From: HXMU1420-2 sp034670145
Lineage (GTDB): Bacteria > Pseudomonadota > Alphaproteobacteria > Rhodobacterales > Rhodobacteraceae
Length of the DNA: 64,000 nucleotides
NCBI GenBank assembly: GCA_034670145.1
Contig: JAXMOA010000004.1
Coordinates: 186,001 to 250,000, forward strand
Direction of reading: 5' to 3'
Shown here: in pieces, positions 17,016 through 24,760 of the stretch
Position numbering within the stretch: position 1 is the stretch's first letter
Layout: every line of letters starts with the position of its first letter
Position numbers and translations under genes: made by a program
The notes under the pieces: model-generated
Seen by the model: the letters and a program-made list of their open reading frames with translations, nothing else
What the model was told of the DNA's origin: nothing
The model's database searches: none

Positions 17016-18209
17016 ATGTCTGATACCGCCCGTCAGAAAGCAGAGGCCAGCCTGGCCGAAGTCGAAGCCGTCACCGCCGTCATCCTGCCCGATCCAACTG
17101 CCGATATCGTGACGCTGGAACAGGCCGACGCCCCGGCCACCGCAGAAATCCACAAACGGATGGGCGAGTTGGACATGTCCGATACCAACTCCATCGTGCG
17201 TTTCGGCTCTGGCGCACAGGCCGAGTTGCAGGAAATCAGCCAGGCCATGCTGGCAGACGTCAAGAACAAGGATGTCGGCCCGGCGGGCAATTCGCTGCGT
17301 GAAATCGTTTCGACCATTCGCGGCTTCTCGGTCGAAGAGCTGGACCCAAACCGCAAACGTGGTTTTTTCGAACGCATCTTTGGCAAGGCCGGCAATGCGG
17401 CCTCCGAGTTCCTGTCAAAGTATGAAAACGTGCAGGATCAGATCGACAAGATCACCGACGACCTGCTGGCGCACGAACATACCTTGCTCAAGGATATCAA
17501 ATCGCTCGACATGCTCTATGAAAAGACGCTGGCGTTTTATGACGAACTGGCGCTCTACATTTCTGCTGGCGAAGAAAAACTGAAAGAGCTGGACAGCACG
17601 ACCATCCCGGCCAAAGAGGCCGAGGTGCAGGCCGCCCCAGAGGGCGAGCAGGTCATGGCCGCTCAGGAATTGCGCGATCTGCGCGCCGCGCGCGATGATC
17701 TGGAACGTCGGGTGCATGACCTGAAACTGACACGTCAGGTGACAATGCAGTCGCTGCCCTCGATCCGCCTGGTTCAGGAAAACGACAAGTCGCTGGTGAC
17801 CAAGATCAACTCGACCCTCGTCAATACAGTGCCGCTTTGGGAAAACCAGCTGGCACAGGCCCTGACGATCCAACGCTCCTCAGAGGCTGCCAAGGCCGTC
17901 AGCGACGCCAACGACCTGACCAATGAATTGCTGACCTCAAATGCCGCCAACCTGCGCCAGGCCAACAAGAGCATTCGCGAAGAGATGGAGCGCGGTGTGT
18001 TTGACATCGAGGCCGTGAAACAGGCCAATGCGGACCTTATCGGCACCATTCAGGAAAGCCTGCAAATCGCGGACGAAGGCAAAGCCAAACGCGCCGTGGC
18101 GGAAACCGAACTCAAAAAGATGGAAGCCGACCTGCGCGATACCCTGGCCTCGGCCAAGGCCAAGCAGACCGGCCTGGGCGATACAGCGGGCACCGCGGTG
18201 CCGAAGTAA
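17016..18209 (+). CDS. toxic anion resistance protein, TelA/KlaA family
   Basis: 397 residues, mostly alpha-helical and soluble. The conserved core runs from IVRFGSGAQAELQEISQAMLADVKNKDVGPAGN (about residue 58) through FFERIFGKAGNAASEFLSKYENVQDQIDKITDDLL to RQVTMQSLPSIRLVQENDKSLVTKINSTLVNTVPLWENQL. TelA proteins were linked to tellurite resistance on plasmids, but chromosomal members are widespread and appear tied to envelope stress. There are no ter genes nearby. A GAGGAAATAGTA ribosome region precedes the ATG. Same strand and close spacing with the XpaC-like and DUF2927 genes. Confidence 0.93.
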   Translation: MSDTARQKAEASLAEVEAVTAVILPDPTADIVTLEQADAPATAEIHKRMGELDMSDTNSIVRFGSGAQAELQEISQAMLADVKNKDVGPAGNSLREIVSTIRGFSVEELDPNRKRGFFERIFGKAGNAASEFLSKYENVQDQIDKITDDLLAHEHTLLKDIKSLDMLYEKTLAFYDELALYISAGEEKLKELDSTTIPAKEAEVQAAPEGEQVMAAQELRDLRAARDDLERRVHDLKLTRQVTMQSLPSIRLVQENDKSLVTKINSTLVNTVPLWENQLAQALTIQRSSEAAKAVSDANDLTNELLTSNAANLRQANKSIREEMERGVFDIEAVKQANADLIGTIQESLQIADEGKAKRAVAETELKKMEADLRDTLASAKAKQTGLGDTAGTAVPK

Positions 18210-18283
18210 CCCGGGCCCGGTCCGTGGCACCTGTGGCAGCGCAAGGGACGACGCGCGCGCGAACCGTTGCCAACCGGCGCGGG

Positions 18284-19195
18284 ATGTGGGCGCGCAGGCT
18301 GGCAGTGGGGCTTCTGGCCCCGTTGCTGGTGGCCTGTGACGACACGACGCCGGGGCGCGTCCCGGTGCCACCCACGCGCCCGGAGGTCACGGTAGAACCT
18401 TCCGCGCAAAGCCAGGCTCTGGCCCGCTACTACCTCTCTTTGCAAAACGACCTGCTGGCGCGCGGATTGCTGCGCACAGACGGGGGCGGGCCGGATGCGT
18501 CTTTTTCAGCCGAGGACCTGGCGCGAAATTTCGCCCGGATCGCGTTCCACGATGAATATGCCGGCCCGCGCCCCAATACCCCCGGACGCCTGGGCCGCTG
18601 GACTGACCCTGTGCGCGTCGGATCGGCGTTCGGTCCCTCTGTCGCAAAGGATGCCCGGACCAAAGACAAGGAGATCATCTCCAACTACGCCCGCCGCATG
18701 GGCCGGGTGACCGGCCATTCCGTTGCGCCTGTCAGCAAAAACGCCAATTTCCTGGTGCTGGTCGCCGGCGAAGACGATGGCGCCTTTGTAACCGATCAAC
18801 TGCGCCAGTTTGTGCCCGGCATCGGCGCGGACCAGATCCGCCTCTTTGTCGGTGTGCCGCGCTCCATCTATTGCCTGGTCGTGGCCTTTTCCGGCCAGGG
18901 CGACCCCGACACCTATACACGCGCCGTCGCTCTCATCCGCGCCGAACACCCGGATCTGGTCCGCCGCGCCTGCATCCACGAGGAAGTGGCCCAGGGCCTC
19001 GGCCTGCCCAATGACAGCCTTCAGGCCCGCCCCTCGATTTTCAACGACGATGACGAATTCGCCCTGCTGACCAACCACGACGAGCTGCTGTTGCGCATGC
19101 TCTATGACCGCCGCCTGACCCCTGGCATGACCGAGGCAGAGGCAGCACCCATCACACGCGCTCTTGCGCGCGAGTATCTCGGGCTGGCATTCTGA
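18284..19195 (+). CDS. DUF2927 family lipoprotein
   Basis: 303 residues from the ATG at 18284, which gives a clean lipoprotein signal MWARRLAVGLLAPLLVAC with the lipid Cys at residue 18; a GTG at 18224 would bury it. A Pro/Thr-rich linker is followed by the DUF2927 domain: FARIAFHDEYAGP, RWTDPVRVGS, NFLVLVAGEDD, IYCLVVAFSGQGD, IHEEVAQGLGLPND. The HEEVAQGLGL segment is reminiscent of a metalloprotease zinc helix (HExxQ here), and DUF2927 proteins are indeed suspected peptidases. Located between TelA and the SPFH protein. Confidence 0.88.
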   Translation: MWARRLAVGLLAPLLVACDDTTPGRVPVPPTRPEVTVEPSAQSQALARYYLSLQNDLLARGLLRTDGGGPDASFSAEDLARNFARIAFHDEYAGPRPNTPGRLGRWTDPVRVGSAFGPSVAKDARTKDKEIISNYARRMGRVTGHSVAPVSKNANFLVLVAGEDDGAFVTDQLRQFVPGIGADQIRLFVGVPRSIYCLVVAFSGQGDPDTYTRAVALIRAEHPDLVRRACIHEEVAQGLGLPNDSLQARPSIFNDDDEFALLTNHDELLLRMLYDRRLTPGMTEAEAAPITRALAREYLGLAF

Positions 19196-19226
19196 CCCCA
19201 GCCGCGCTTTTGAAAAAGGACCAAAC

Positions 19227-20384
19227 ATGGGTATTTTTGACTTCCTGTCCGGCCAGTTCATTGACGTTATTCACTGGACCGATGACACCCGCGACACCAT
19301 TGTCTGGCGCTTCGAGCGTGAAGGACACGAAATCAAATACGGCGCCAAGCTGACCGTCCGCGAAGGACAGGCCGCCGTTTTTGTGCACGAAGGCCAGCTG
19401 GCGGATGTGTTCACTCCGGGCCTTTATATGCTCGAAACCAACAACATGCCGATCATGACCTCGCTGCAGCACTGGGATCATGGTTTCAAAAGCCCGTTCA
19501 AATCCGAAATCTACTTTGTAAACACCACCCGGTTCAACGATCTGAAATGGGGCACCAAAAACCCGATCATCTGCCGTGACCCGGAATTCGGACCGGTCCG
19601 CCTGCGCGCCTTTGGCACCTATTCGATGCGCGTGACCGACCCGGCCCGCTTCATGCAAGAGATCGTGGGCACGGACGGCGAATTCACCACAGATGAAATC
19701 AGCTTTCAGGTGCGCAATATCATTGTGCAGGAATTCTCGCGCGTTGTGGCCAGTTCGGGCATCCCTGTGCTGGATATGGCCGCCAACACACGGGATCTGG
19801 GCAAACTGGTCGCTCAGGAAATCAACCCGGTGATCCAAGGCTACGGCATCGCCCTGCCCGAACTTTACATCGAAAACATCTCGCTGCCACCGGCGGTCGA
19901 ATCCGCGATGGACAAAAGAACCTCGATGGGTCTGGTCGGGGATCTGAACGCCTTCAGCCAGTATTCAGCCGCCGAGGCGATGTCAGCCGCCGCGCAAAAC
20001 CCGGCAGGCGGTGGCATGGCCGCCGGATTGGGCGCAGGCATGGGCATGGCAATGGCCAATCAGATGAATCGCGGACCATGGGGCCCGGCGGGCGGGGCTT
20101 CTCACGCTCAGGCGCAACCCCAGGCTCAGATGGCCCCATCCCCGGCTGTCTCGCCTGCTCCTCCTCCGCCGCCGGTCGAACATGTCTGGCATATTGCCAA
20201 GGACGGCGCCACATCCGGGCCCTACTCCAAGGCACGACTGGGCCGCATGGCCACCGATGGTGAACTCACCCGCGAAACCTTTGTTTGGACCGCCGGCCAG
20301 GACGGCTGGAAAAAGGCCGAGGACGTGGCCGAGCTGGCCCAGCTCTTTACCATTCTGCCCCCGCCCCCACCGCCAGGGATCTGA
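19227..20384 (+). CDS. SPFH/virion-core (YdjI-like) protein with C-terminal GYF domain
   Basis: 385 residues. Residues 1-240 match the SPFH-related virion-core/YdjI family (MGIFDFLSGQFIDVIHW, IKYGAKLTVREGQAAVFVHEGQLADVFTPGLYML, KNPIICRDPEFGPVRLRAFGTYSMRV). A Gly/Ala/Met-rich segment follows (about 255-285), then a Pro/Gln linker, then a GYF_2-type domain (VWHIAKDGATSGPYSKARLGRMATDGEL...W) at about 330-380. YdjI-type proteins in Bacillus act with a zinc-ribbon partner (YdjG) in recruiting PspA to membranes; a zinc-ribbon membrane protein is encoded just downstream here. AAAAGGA precedes the ATG. Confidence 0.9.
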   Translation: MGIFDFLSGQFIDVIHWTDDTRDTIVWRFEREGHEIKYGAKLTVREGQAAVFVHEGQLADVFTPGLYMLETNNMPIMTSLQHWDHGFKSPFKSEIYFVNTTRFNDLKWGTKNPIICRDPEFGPVRLRAFGTYSMRVTDPARFMQEIVGTDGEFTTDEISFQVRNIIVQEFSRVVASSGIPVLDMAANTRDLGKLVAQEINPVIQGYGIALPELYIENISLPPAVESAMDKRTSMGLVGDLNAFSQYSAAEAMSAAAQNPAGGGMAAGLGAGMGMAMANQMNRGPWGPAGGASHAQAQPQAQMAPSPAVSPAPPPPPVEHVWHIAKDGATSGPYSKARLGRMATDGELTRETFVWTAGQDGWKKAEDVAELAQLFTILPPPPPPGI

Positions 20385-20405
20385 GAGCCGCTCCGAAACA
20401 AAAGC

Positions 20406-20429
20406 AGCTTGGGGGCTCTGCCCCCAGCT
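20406..20429 (+). terminator. GC-rich hairpin after the SPFH gene
   Basis: GGGGGC (20411-20416) pairs with GCCCCC (20420-20425) around TCT, extended by AGCT arms with one bulged T, 22 bases after the SPFH stop. It has no T-run. The GGGGGCTCTGCCCCC core is a sequence I associate with many Rhodobacteraceae intergenic hairpins, so it may be a dispersed element rather than a dedicated terminator. Confidence 0.45.
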
Positions 20430-20613
20430 GTGCTCCCCCACCATAATCCCAGGTCCTATCGGCGCCCAATTCGACCAAAACGGCCCTGTCGAACGCTTGT
20501 CGAACACCGATGGCCCCGTCATATCCAGAGCAGTAATCAGCGCGCAGCCGTCCTTTTCCAACCGGCTCCGGAGCAGATAAACTCCACCTGACCACGCAAT
20601 GTCCGAGGGCATC

Positions 20614-21102
20614 ATGAAAGCACGAAACGGCTACTCCATTCTTCAAATTGGCCTGCATTGGCTGATCGCTTTACTCATCCTGGGGGCATGGTTCACCCAC
20701 GACGGCATGGAACATGCGCTCGACGCGCGCATCGCGGCAGACCAATCCGGTCTAACCGGCAACCCTCTGCATGTCTGGCTGGGCGGCGCCGCGTTCGTGC
20801 TGATCCTGATTCGGATCATCGTCCGCTTCACCTCGGGCGCGCCGGGGGCTGTGCCGGGCACTTCGCCATTGATGGAAATGGCCGCCCTCTGGGGACACCG
20901 GGCGCTTTATGCGTTGATGGTTCTGACCCCAGCGCTTGGGGCAATGGTCTGGTATGGAGGTGTGGAGGCCGCCGCAGACGCCCATGAAATGGCCGGCAAC
21001 GCCCTGTTCTTTCTGGCGTTGGGCCATGCGGCGGTGGCGCTGTGGCACCAATACGTCAAAAAAGACGGCGTTTTGCTGCGGATGATGCGTCCAGAGGCAT
21101 AA
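20614..21102 (+). CDS. cytochrome b561 family protein
   Basis: 162 residues with four transmembrane helices. The N-terminal helix is SILQIGLHWLIALLILGAWF, whose His is a probable heme ligand; further candidates are HVWLGGAAFVLILIRIIVR, GHRALYALMVLTPALGAM and FFLALGHAAVALWHQYV. This matches the di-heme CybB type, which carries electrons from quinol at the inner membrane. The start at 20614 is chosen for the GAGGGC before it; an ATG at 20599 is the alternative. It interrupts the run between the SPFH and zinc-ribbon genes. Confidence 0.9.
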   Translation: MKARNGYSILQIGLHWLIALLILGAWFTHDGMEHALDARIAADQSGLTGNPLHVWLGGAAFVLILIRIIVRFTSGAPGAVPGTSPLMEMAALWGHRALYALMVLTPALGAMVWYGGVEAAADAHEMAGNALFFLALGHAAVALWHQYVKKDGVLLRMMRPEA

Positions 21103-21208
21103 CCGCGAAGGCCATTGGCGGCGGCACGAACATCGACCGGCAGCTGCCCCTTGAACGGGCGCCACCCGCGGGGCATGCTGCAATCACATTCAATGACAAG
21201 TGATTTTG

Positions 21209-22372
21209 ATGACCAACCCGCCGCCCCCTCCACCCAGCAGCCCGCCCCCGTCCCCGTCCCCGGACCAAACCCGGGACGCCGCCGCGCCAAAAGCGGAACA
21301 CCGCTTTCCTTGTGAAAACTGCGGGGCCGACTACCGCTTCAACCCCGCCGACGGATCGCTGACCTGCGATCATTGCGGCCATTCCGATCAGATCGGCTCC
21401 GGCCCATGGGAAGGCGCGCAGCTCACCGAACTGGATTTCGACGCGGCCATTGCCCAGAACCTGCCGGACACCGAAATCGAAGAAACCCGCGTCCTGACCT
21501 GCCCCAATTGCGCCGCTCAGATCGAGTTTGACCCCAACAGCCACGCCAAGGAATGCCCGTTCTGCGCCTCGCCCGTGGTCACCGACACAGGAACCCATCG
21601 TCACATCAAACCCCGTGGGCTCTTGCCATTTTCGGTGGATGAACGCTCTGCCCACAAGGCCATGTCCGATTGGCTGGGCCGGCTTTGGTTCGCCCCCAAT
21701 GGCCTAAAAGACTATGCCCGAAAAGGGCGCAAGATGGATGGGATCTATGTTCCTTACTGGACCTATGATGCTGATACCAAATCCAGCTACCGGGGCGAAC
21801 GCGGCACGGTCTATTACGAAACCCGCACCGTCATGCGCGACGGCAAACAGGTGCAGGAGCAGGTGCAAAAAGTCCGCTGGACCCCGCGTTCAGGCCGCGT
21901 TGCCCGGTTCTTTGACGACGTCCTTGTGCTCGCCTCCAAGAGCCTGCCCAAGACCTATACAGACGGGCTCGAGCCCTGGGACCTGGCTGAATTAGTGCCT
22001 TATCAGCCCAACTACCTGGCCGGTTTCCGCGCCGAGGGCTACACGGTCCAGCTGGCCGAAGGCTATGAAGAGGCCCGCGCCCATATGGCCCGGGTGATCG
22101 AGCGCGATGTGCGTTTTGACATCGGCGGCGACCGCCAGCGCATTCACAAGGTCAACACAGCCGTTTCCGATGTCACCTTCAAACATGTGCTGCTGCCGGT
22201 CTGGATGGCGGCCTACAAATATCGCGGCAAGACCTATCGCTTTGTGATCAACGGGCGCACCGGTCGGGTCCAGGGCGAACGCCCCTGGTCCGCTGTCAAA
22301 ATCCTGATTGCAGTCACACTGGGCCTGCTGGTCGCGGCCGGGATCGGCTATGTCATGGCCACGTCCCAGTAA
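21209..22372 (+). CDS. double zinc-ribbon membrane protein (YdjG/PriA-zinc-finger-like)
   Basis: 387 residues from the ATG at 21209 (a GTG at 21200 is also in frame). A Pro-rich N-terminus precedes a first zinc ribbon (CENCGADYRF...CDHCGH) and a second (CPNCAAQIEF...CPFCASPVV). A conserved beta-rich central domain follows (MDGIYVPYWTYDADTKSSYRGERG), then a C-terminal membrane helix (VKILIAVTLGLLVAAGIGYV). Such proteins are often annotated as primosomal protein N-prime zinc finger or TFIIB-type domain proteins, but there is no helicase. YdjG of Bacillus has similar architecture and partners a YdjI/SPFH protein. Confidence 0.85.
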   Translation: MTNPPPPPPSSPPPSPSPDQTRDAAAPKAEHRFPCENCGADYRFNPADGSLTCDHCGHSDQIGSGPWEGAQLTELDFDAAIAQNLPDTEIEETRVLTCPNCAAQIEFDPNSHAKECPFCASPVVTDTGTHRHIKPRGLLPFSVDERSAHKAMSDWLGRLWFAPNGLKDYARKGRKMDGIYVPYWTYDADTKSSYRGERGTVYYETRTVMRDGKQVQEQVQKVRWTPRSGRVARFFDDVLVLASKSLPKTYTDGLEPWDLAELVPYQPNYLAGFRAEGYTVQLAEGYEEARAHMARVIERDVRFDIGGDRQRIHKVNTAVSDVTFKHVLLPVWMAAYKYRGKTYRFVINGRTGRVQGERPWSAVKILIAVTLGLLVAAGIGYVMATSQ

Positions 22373-22443
22373 CAAATGCCCGCCCTTTCCCACAGATCCC
22401 GGCCAGCCCGCCGCACCGGACCGCGCGCCCTTAACCCTGTCCC

Positions 22444-22463
22444 CCCTTGCCCCCGGGCAAGGG
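22444..22463 (+). terminator. hairpin before nitroreductase gene
   Basis: CCCTTGCCC (22444-22452) is complementary to GGGCAAGGG (22455-22463), so the inner pairs must open to form a loop. It lies between the zinc-ribbon stop and the nitroreductase start, with no T-run; possible terminator. Confidence 0.35.
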
Positions 22464-22500
22464 CCCGTTCATGTTGCCCGGGCGCAGACCGGAGCCTGAG

Positions 22501-23175
22501 ATGAGCATGACCCCAACCGCCCTCGATGACCTGTTTTCCAGCCGCTACTCCTGTCGCGCCTACAAACCGCAACCGGTGCCACGCGACGTGATTTCGGCCA
22601 TCATCCGTACCGCAGGGCGCAGCCCCAGCTGGTGCAATGCACAACCCTGGCAGCTGATCGTCACCAGCGGCCCCGAAACCGATCGGTTCCGCGCGGCCCT
22701 GCTCGACGAAGTCCAGACCGGCGCCCCCGCCCCTGACCTGGATTTCCCCTCGGGCTATTCGGGGGTCTACCAGGAACGCCGCCGCACCTGTGGCTGGCAA
22801 CTCTACGATTCGGTCGGCGTCCAGAAAGGCGACCGCGCCGGATCCGCCCGCCAGACGATGAAGAATTTCGAACTGTTCGGCGCCCCCAACATGGCCATCA
22901 TCACCAGCCCGGTCGAGCTGGGCCCCTACGGCGCGCTGGATTGCGGCGGCTTTGTCACCGCCTTTTGCATCGCCGCCAAATCGCACGGGATCGACACAAT
23001 CCCTCAGGCCGCAGTGGCCAGCTATGCGCCCCTCATCCATCGCCATTTTTCGATTGGCACAGACCGGCTGGTCTTATGCGCCATCTCGTTCGGCTACGGA
23101 GACCCGGATCACCCCGCCAACAGCTTCCGAACCGACCGGGCATCGCTCGACGATCTCGTAGACTGGCGCGACTAG
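22501..23175 (+). CDS. nitroreductase family protein
   Basis: 224 residues. FMN-binding nitroreductase pattern: SRYSCRAYKPQPVPRDVISAIIRTAGRSPSWCNAQPWQL at the N-terminus and the C-terminal LVLCAISFGYGDPDHPANSFRT. The family reduces nitro groups, quinones or enones with NAD(P)H; the natural substrate here is unknown. GGAG lies ten bases before the ATG; an upstream open frame to 22447 overlaps the hairpin. It begins a five-function plus-strand run with dtd one base downstream. Confidence 0.92.
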   Translation: MSMTPTALDDLFSSRYSCRAYKPQPVPRDVISAIIRTAGRSPSWCNAQPWQLIVTSGPETDRFRAALLDEVQTGAPAPDLDFPSGYSGVYQERRRTCGWQLYDSVGVQKGDRAGSARQTMKNFELFGAPNMAIITSPVELGPYGALDCGGFVTAFCIAAKSHGIDTIPQAAVASYAPLIHRHFSIGTDRLVLCAISFGYGDPDHPANSFRTDRASLDDLVDWRD

Positions 23176-23176
23176 A

Positions 23177-23614
23177 ATGCGCGCCCTGGTTCAACGCGTA
23201 TCCGAAGCCAGCGTCACCGTCGCCGGAGAGCGGATCGGCGAGATCGGCCCGGGCCTGCTGATCCTGGTCTGTGCCATGCAGGGCGACACTGCGGCCCAGG
23301 CCAGCAAACTGGCAGCCAAGATTGCCAAAATGAGGATCTTTCGCGACGATCAGGGGCGCATGAACCGCTCGCTGCTCGATACTGGCGGCGCCGCGCTTGT
23401 GGTCAGCCAGTTCACCCTGGCCGCAGACACATCCCGCGGCAACCGACCCGGGTTTTCAACCGCCGCCGCCCCTGACCAGGGAGAAACCCTTTACCTTGAG
23501 TTTGTCGCGCAAATGGCGGCCCTCGGCCCACAGGTCGCAACCGGGCAGTTCGGCGCAGACATGGCCGTGGCCCTGGTCAATGACGGGCCCGTCACGATCT
23601 GGATGGAAAGTTGA
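23177..23614 (+). CDS. dtd: D-aminoacyl-tRNA deacylase
   Basis: 145 residues, full length. It removes D-amino acids (and glycine from tRNA(Ala)) mischarged on tRNA. Conserved blocks: MRALVQRVSEASVTV at the N-terminus, the SQFTLAADTSRGNRPGFSTAA active-site region (SQFTL motif), and the C-terminal TGQFGADMAVALVNDGPVTIWMES. The start follows the nitroreductase stop by one base, so translation is probably coupled. Confidence 0.97.
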   Translation: MRALVQRVSEASVTVAGERIGEIGPGLLILVCAMQGDTAAQASKLAAKIAKMRIFRDDQGRMNRSLLDTGGAALVVSQFTLAADTSRGNRPGFSTAAAPDQGETLYLEFVAQMAALGPQVATGQFGADMAVALVNDGPVTIWMES

Positions 23615-23618
23615 CCCC

Positions 23619-24728
23619 ATGACCCCCCTGCAAAATCAGGCCGTCACAATCTGGCAGGCCGGTGTCGACGCCGTTGACGGCTATCGCGCCACCCAGGTCG
23701 CGCTCGCGCATCAGCCGTGCAAGCCGGTGCGCATCCTCGCCGTGGGCAAGGCCGCCGCCGCCATGACCCGGGCTGCGCTGGACGCATGCGGCGATGTCCC
23801 GGCTTTGGTTGTCACCAAGGACGGCCATGGCGACGGGCTCCCCGACACGGTCGAGCTGATCGAAGCGGCACATCCCGTACCCAACGCCCGCAGCCTGCAA
23901 GGCGGGCGCGCCCTGCGTCAGGCCGTGATGGATCTGCCGGAACAGGGCGAACTGCTGTTTCTGGTCTCGGGCGGCGCCTCTGCCCTCGCCGAAGATCCGG
24001 TCGAGGGCAAAACCCTGGCAGATCTGGCCGCACTCAACACACGGATGCTGGCCCAGGGCCTGGATATCCGCGCCATGAACAAGCAGCGGCGCAAAATCAG
24101 CCGAATCAAGGGCGGCCGCCTGCTGGAATACCGGATCAGCGGCAGCATCCGGGTGCTTGCGATCTCGGATGTGCCCGAGGATGACATCAATGTCATTGGC
24201 TCTGGCATCGGCGCGGCCCTGCCCGAACGGCGCTTTGACTATTCCGCCCAGATCGTCGCCAGCAACACCCATGCCCGGGACGCGGCGGCCAAGGCAGCAA
24301 GCGCCGCCGGCTTTGCCTGTCTCGACAATCACGAGGCCCTGCATGATGACATCAACGTGCTGGCCGCCCAGATCGGCGCCCGCCTGCGCGATATGCCCAA
24401 AGGCGCTTTGATCCTGGGCGGAGAGCCCACCGTCGTCCTGCCGGAAAACCCCGGTCAGGGCGGCCGCAATCAGGCCCTGGCCCTGGCTCTGGCCCGCGAA
24501 ATCGCCGGCCAGCCGGATCTGGCTGTTGTCGTCGGTGGCACGGATGGAACCGACGGGCCAACCGATGCAGCAGGCGGCATCATTGACGGCACGACCTGGC
24601 GCGCCGATGGCGCCGAGGCGCTGTTGCTGGCCAATAGCGGTGCCTGGCTTGAAGCGCATGACTCTTTGCTGACAACCGGACCGACCGGAACCAACGTGAT
24701 GGATCTTTTGATCGCCCTGCGCGCTTGA
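23619..24728 (+). CDS. glycerate 2-kinase (type II, MOFRL domain)
   Basis: 369 residues from the ATG at 23619, four bases after the dtd stop; the frame is open upstream but overlaps dtd. It phosphorylates glycerate to 2-phosphoglycerate. N-terminal DUF4147 domain (ILAVGKAAAAMTRAAL, TKDGHG, EAAHPVPNARSLQGGRAL, LFLVSGGASAL) followed by the MOFRL domain (GALILGGEPTVVLPENPGQGGRNQALAL, VVGGTDGTDGPTDAAGGIID). Slightly shorter than many homologues (about 420), with no obvious missing block. Candidate symbols gckA/ttuD cannot be separated from sequence. Confidence 0.93.
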   Translation: MTPLQNQAVTIWQAGVDAVDGYRATQVALAHQPCKPVRILAVGKAAAAMTRAALDACGDVPALVVTKDGHGDGLPDTVELIEAAHPVPNARSLQGGRALRQAVMDLPEQGELLFLVSGGASALAEDPVEGKTLADLAALNTRMLAQGLDIRAMNKQRRKISRIKGGRLLEYRISGSIRVLAISDVPEDDINVIGSGIGAALPERRFDYSAQIVASNTHARDAAAKAASAAGFACLDNHEALHDDINVLAAQIGARLRDMPKGALILGGEPTVVLPENPGQGGRNQALALALAREIAGQPDLAVVVGGTDGTDGPTDAAGGIIDGTTWRADGAEALLLANSGAWLEAHDSLLTTGPTGTNVMDLLIALRA

Positions 24729-24760
24729 CAGTGCCGCCATCCGGGCAAACAGTCCGCCCT

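Noticed and set aside
17016..18209. TelA as evidence of a tellurite-resistance mobile element
   Set aside because: No ter genes, transposase or integrase nearby; composition matches the chromosome and the gene sits in a larger membrane module.
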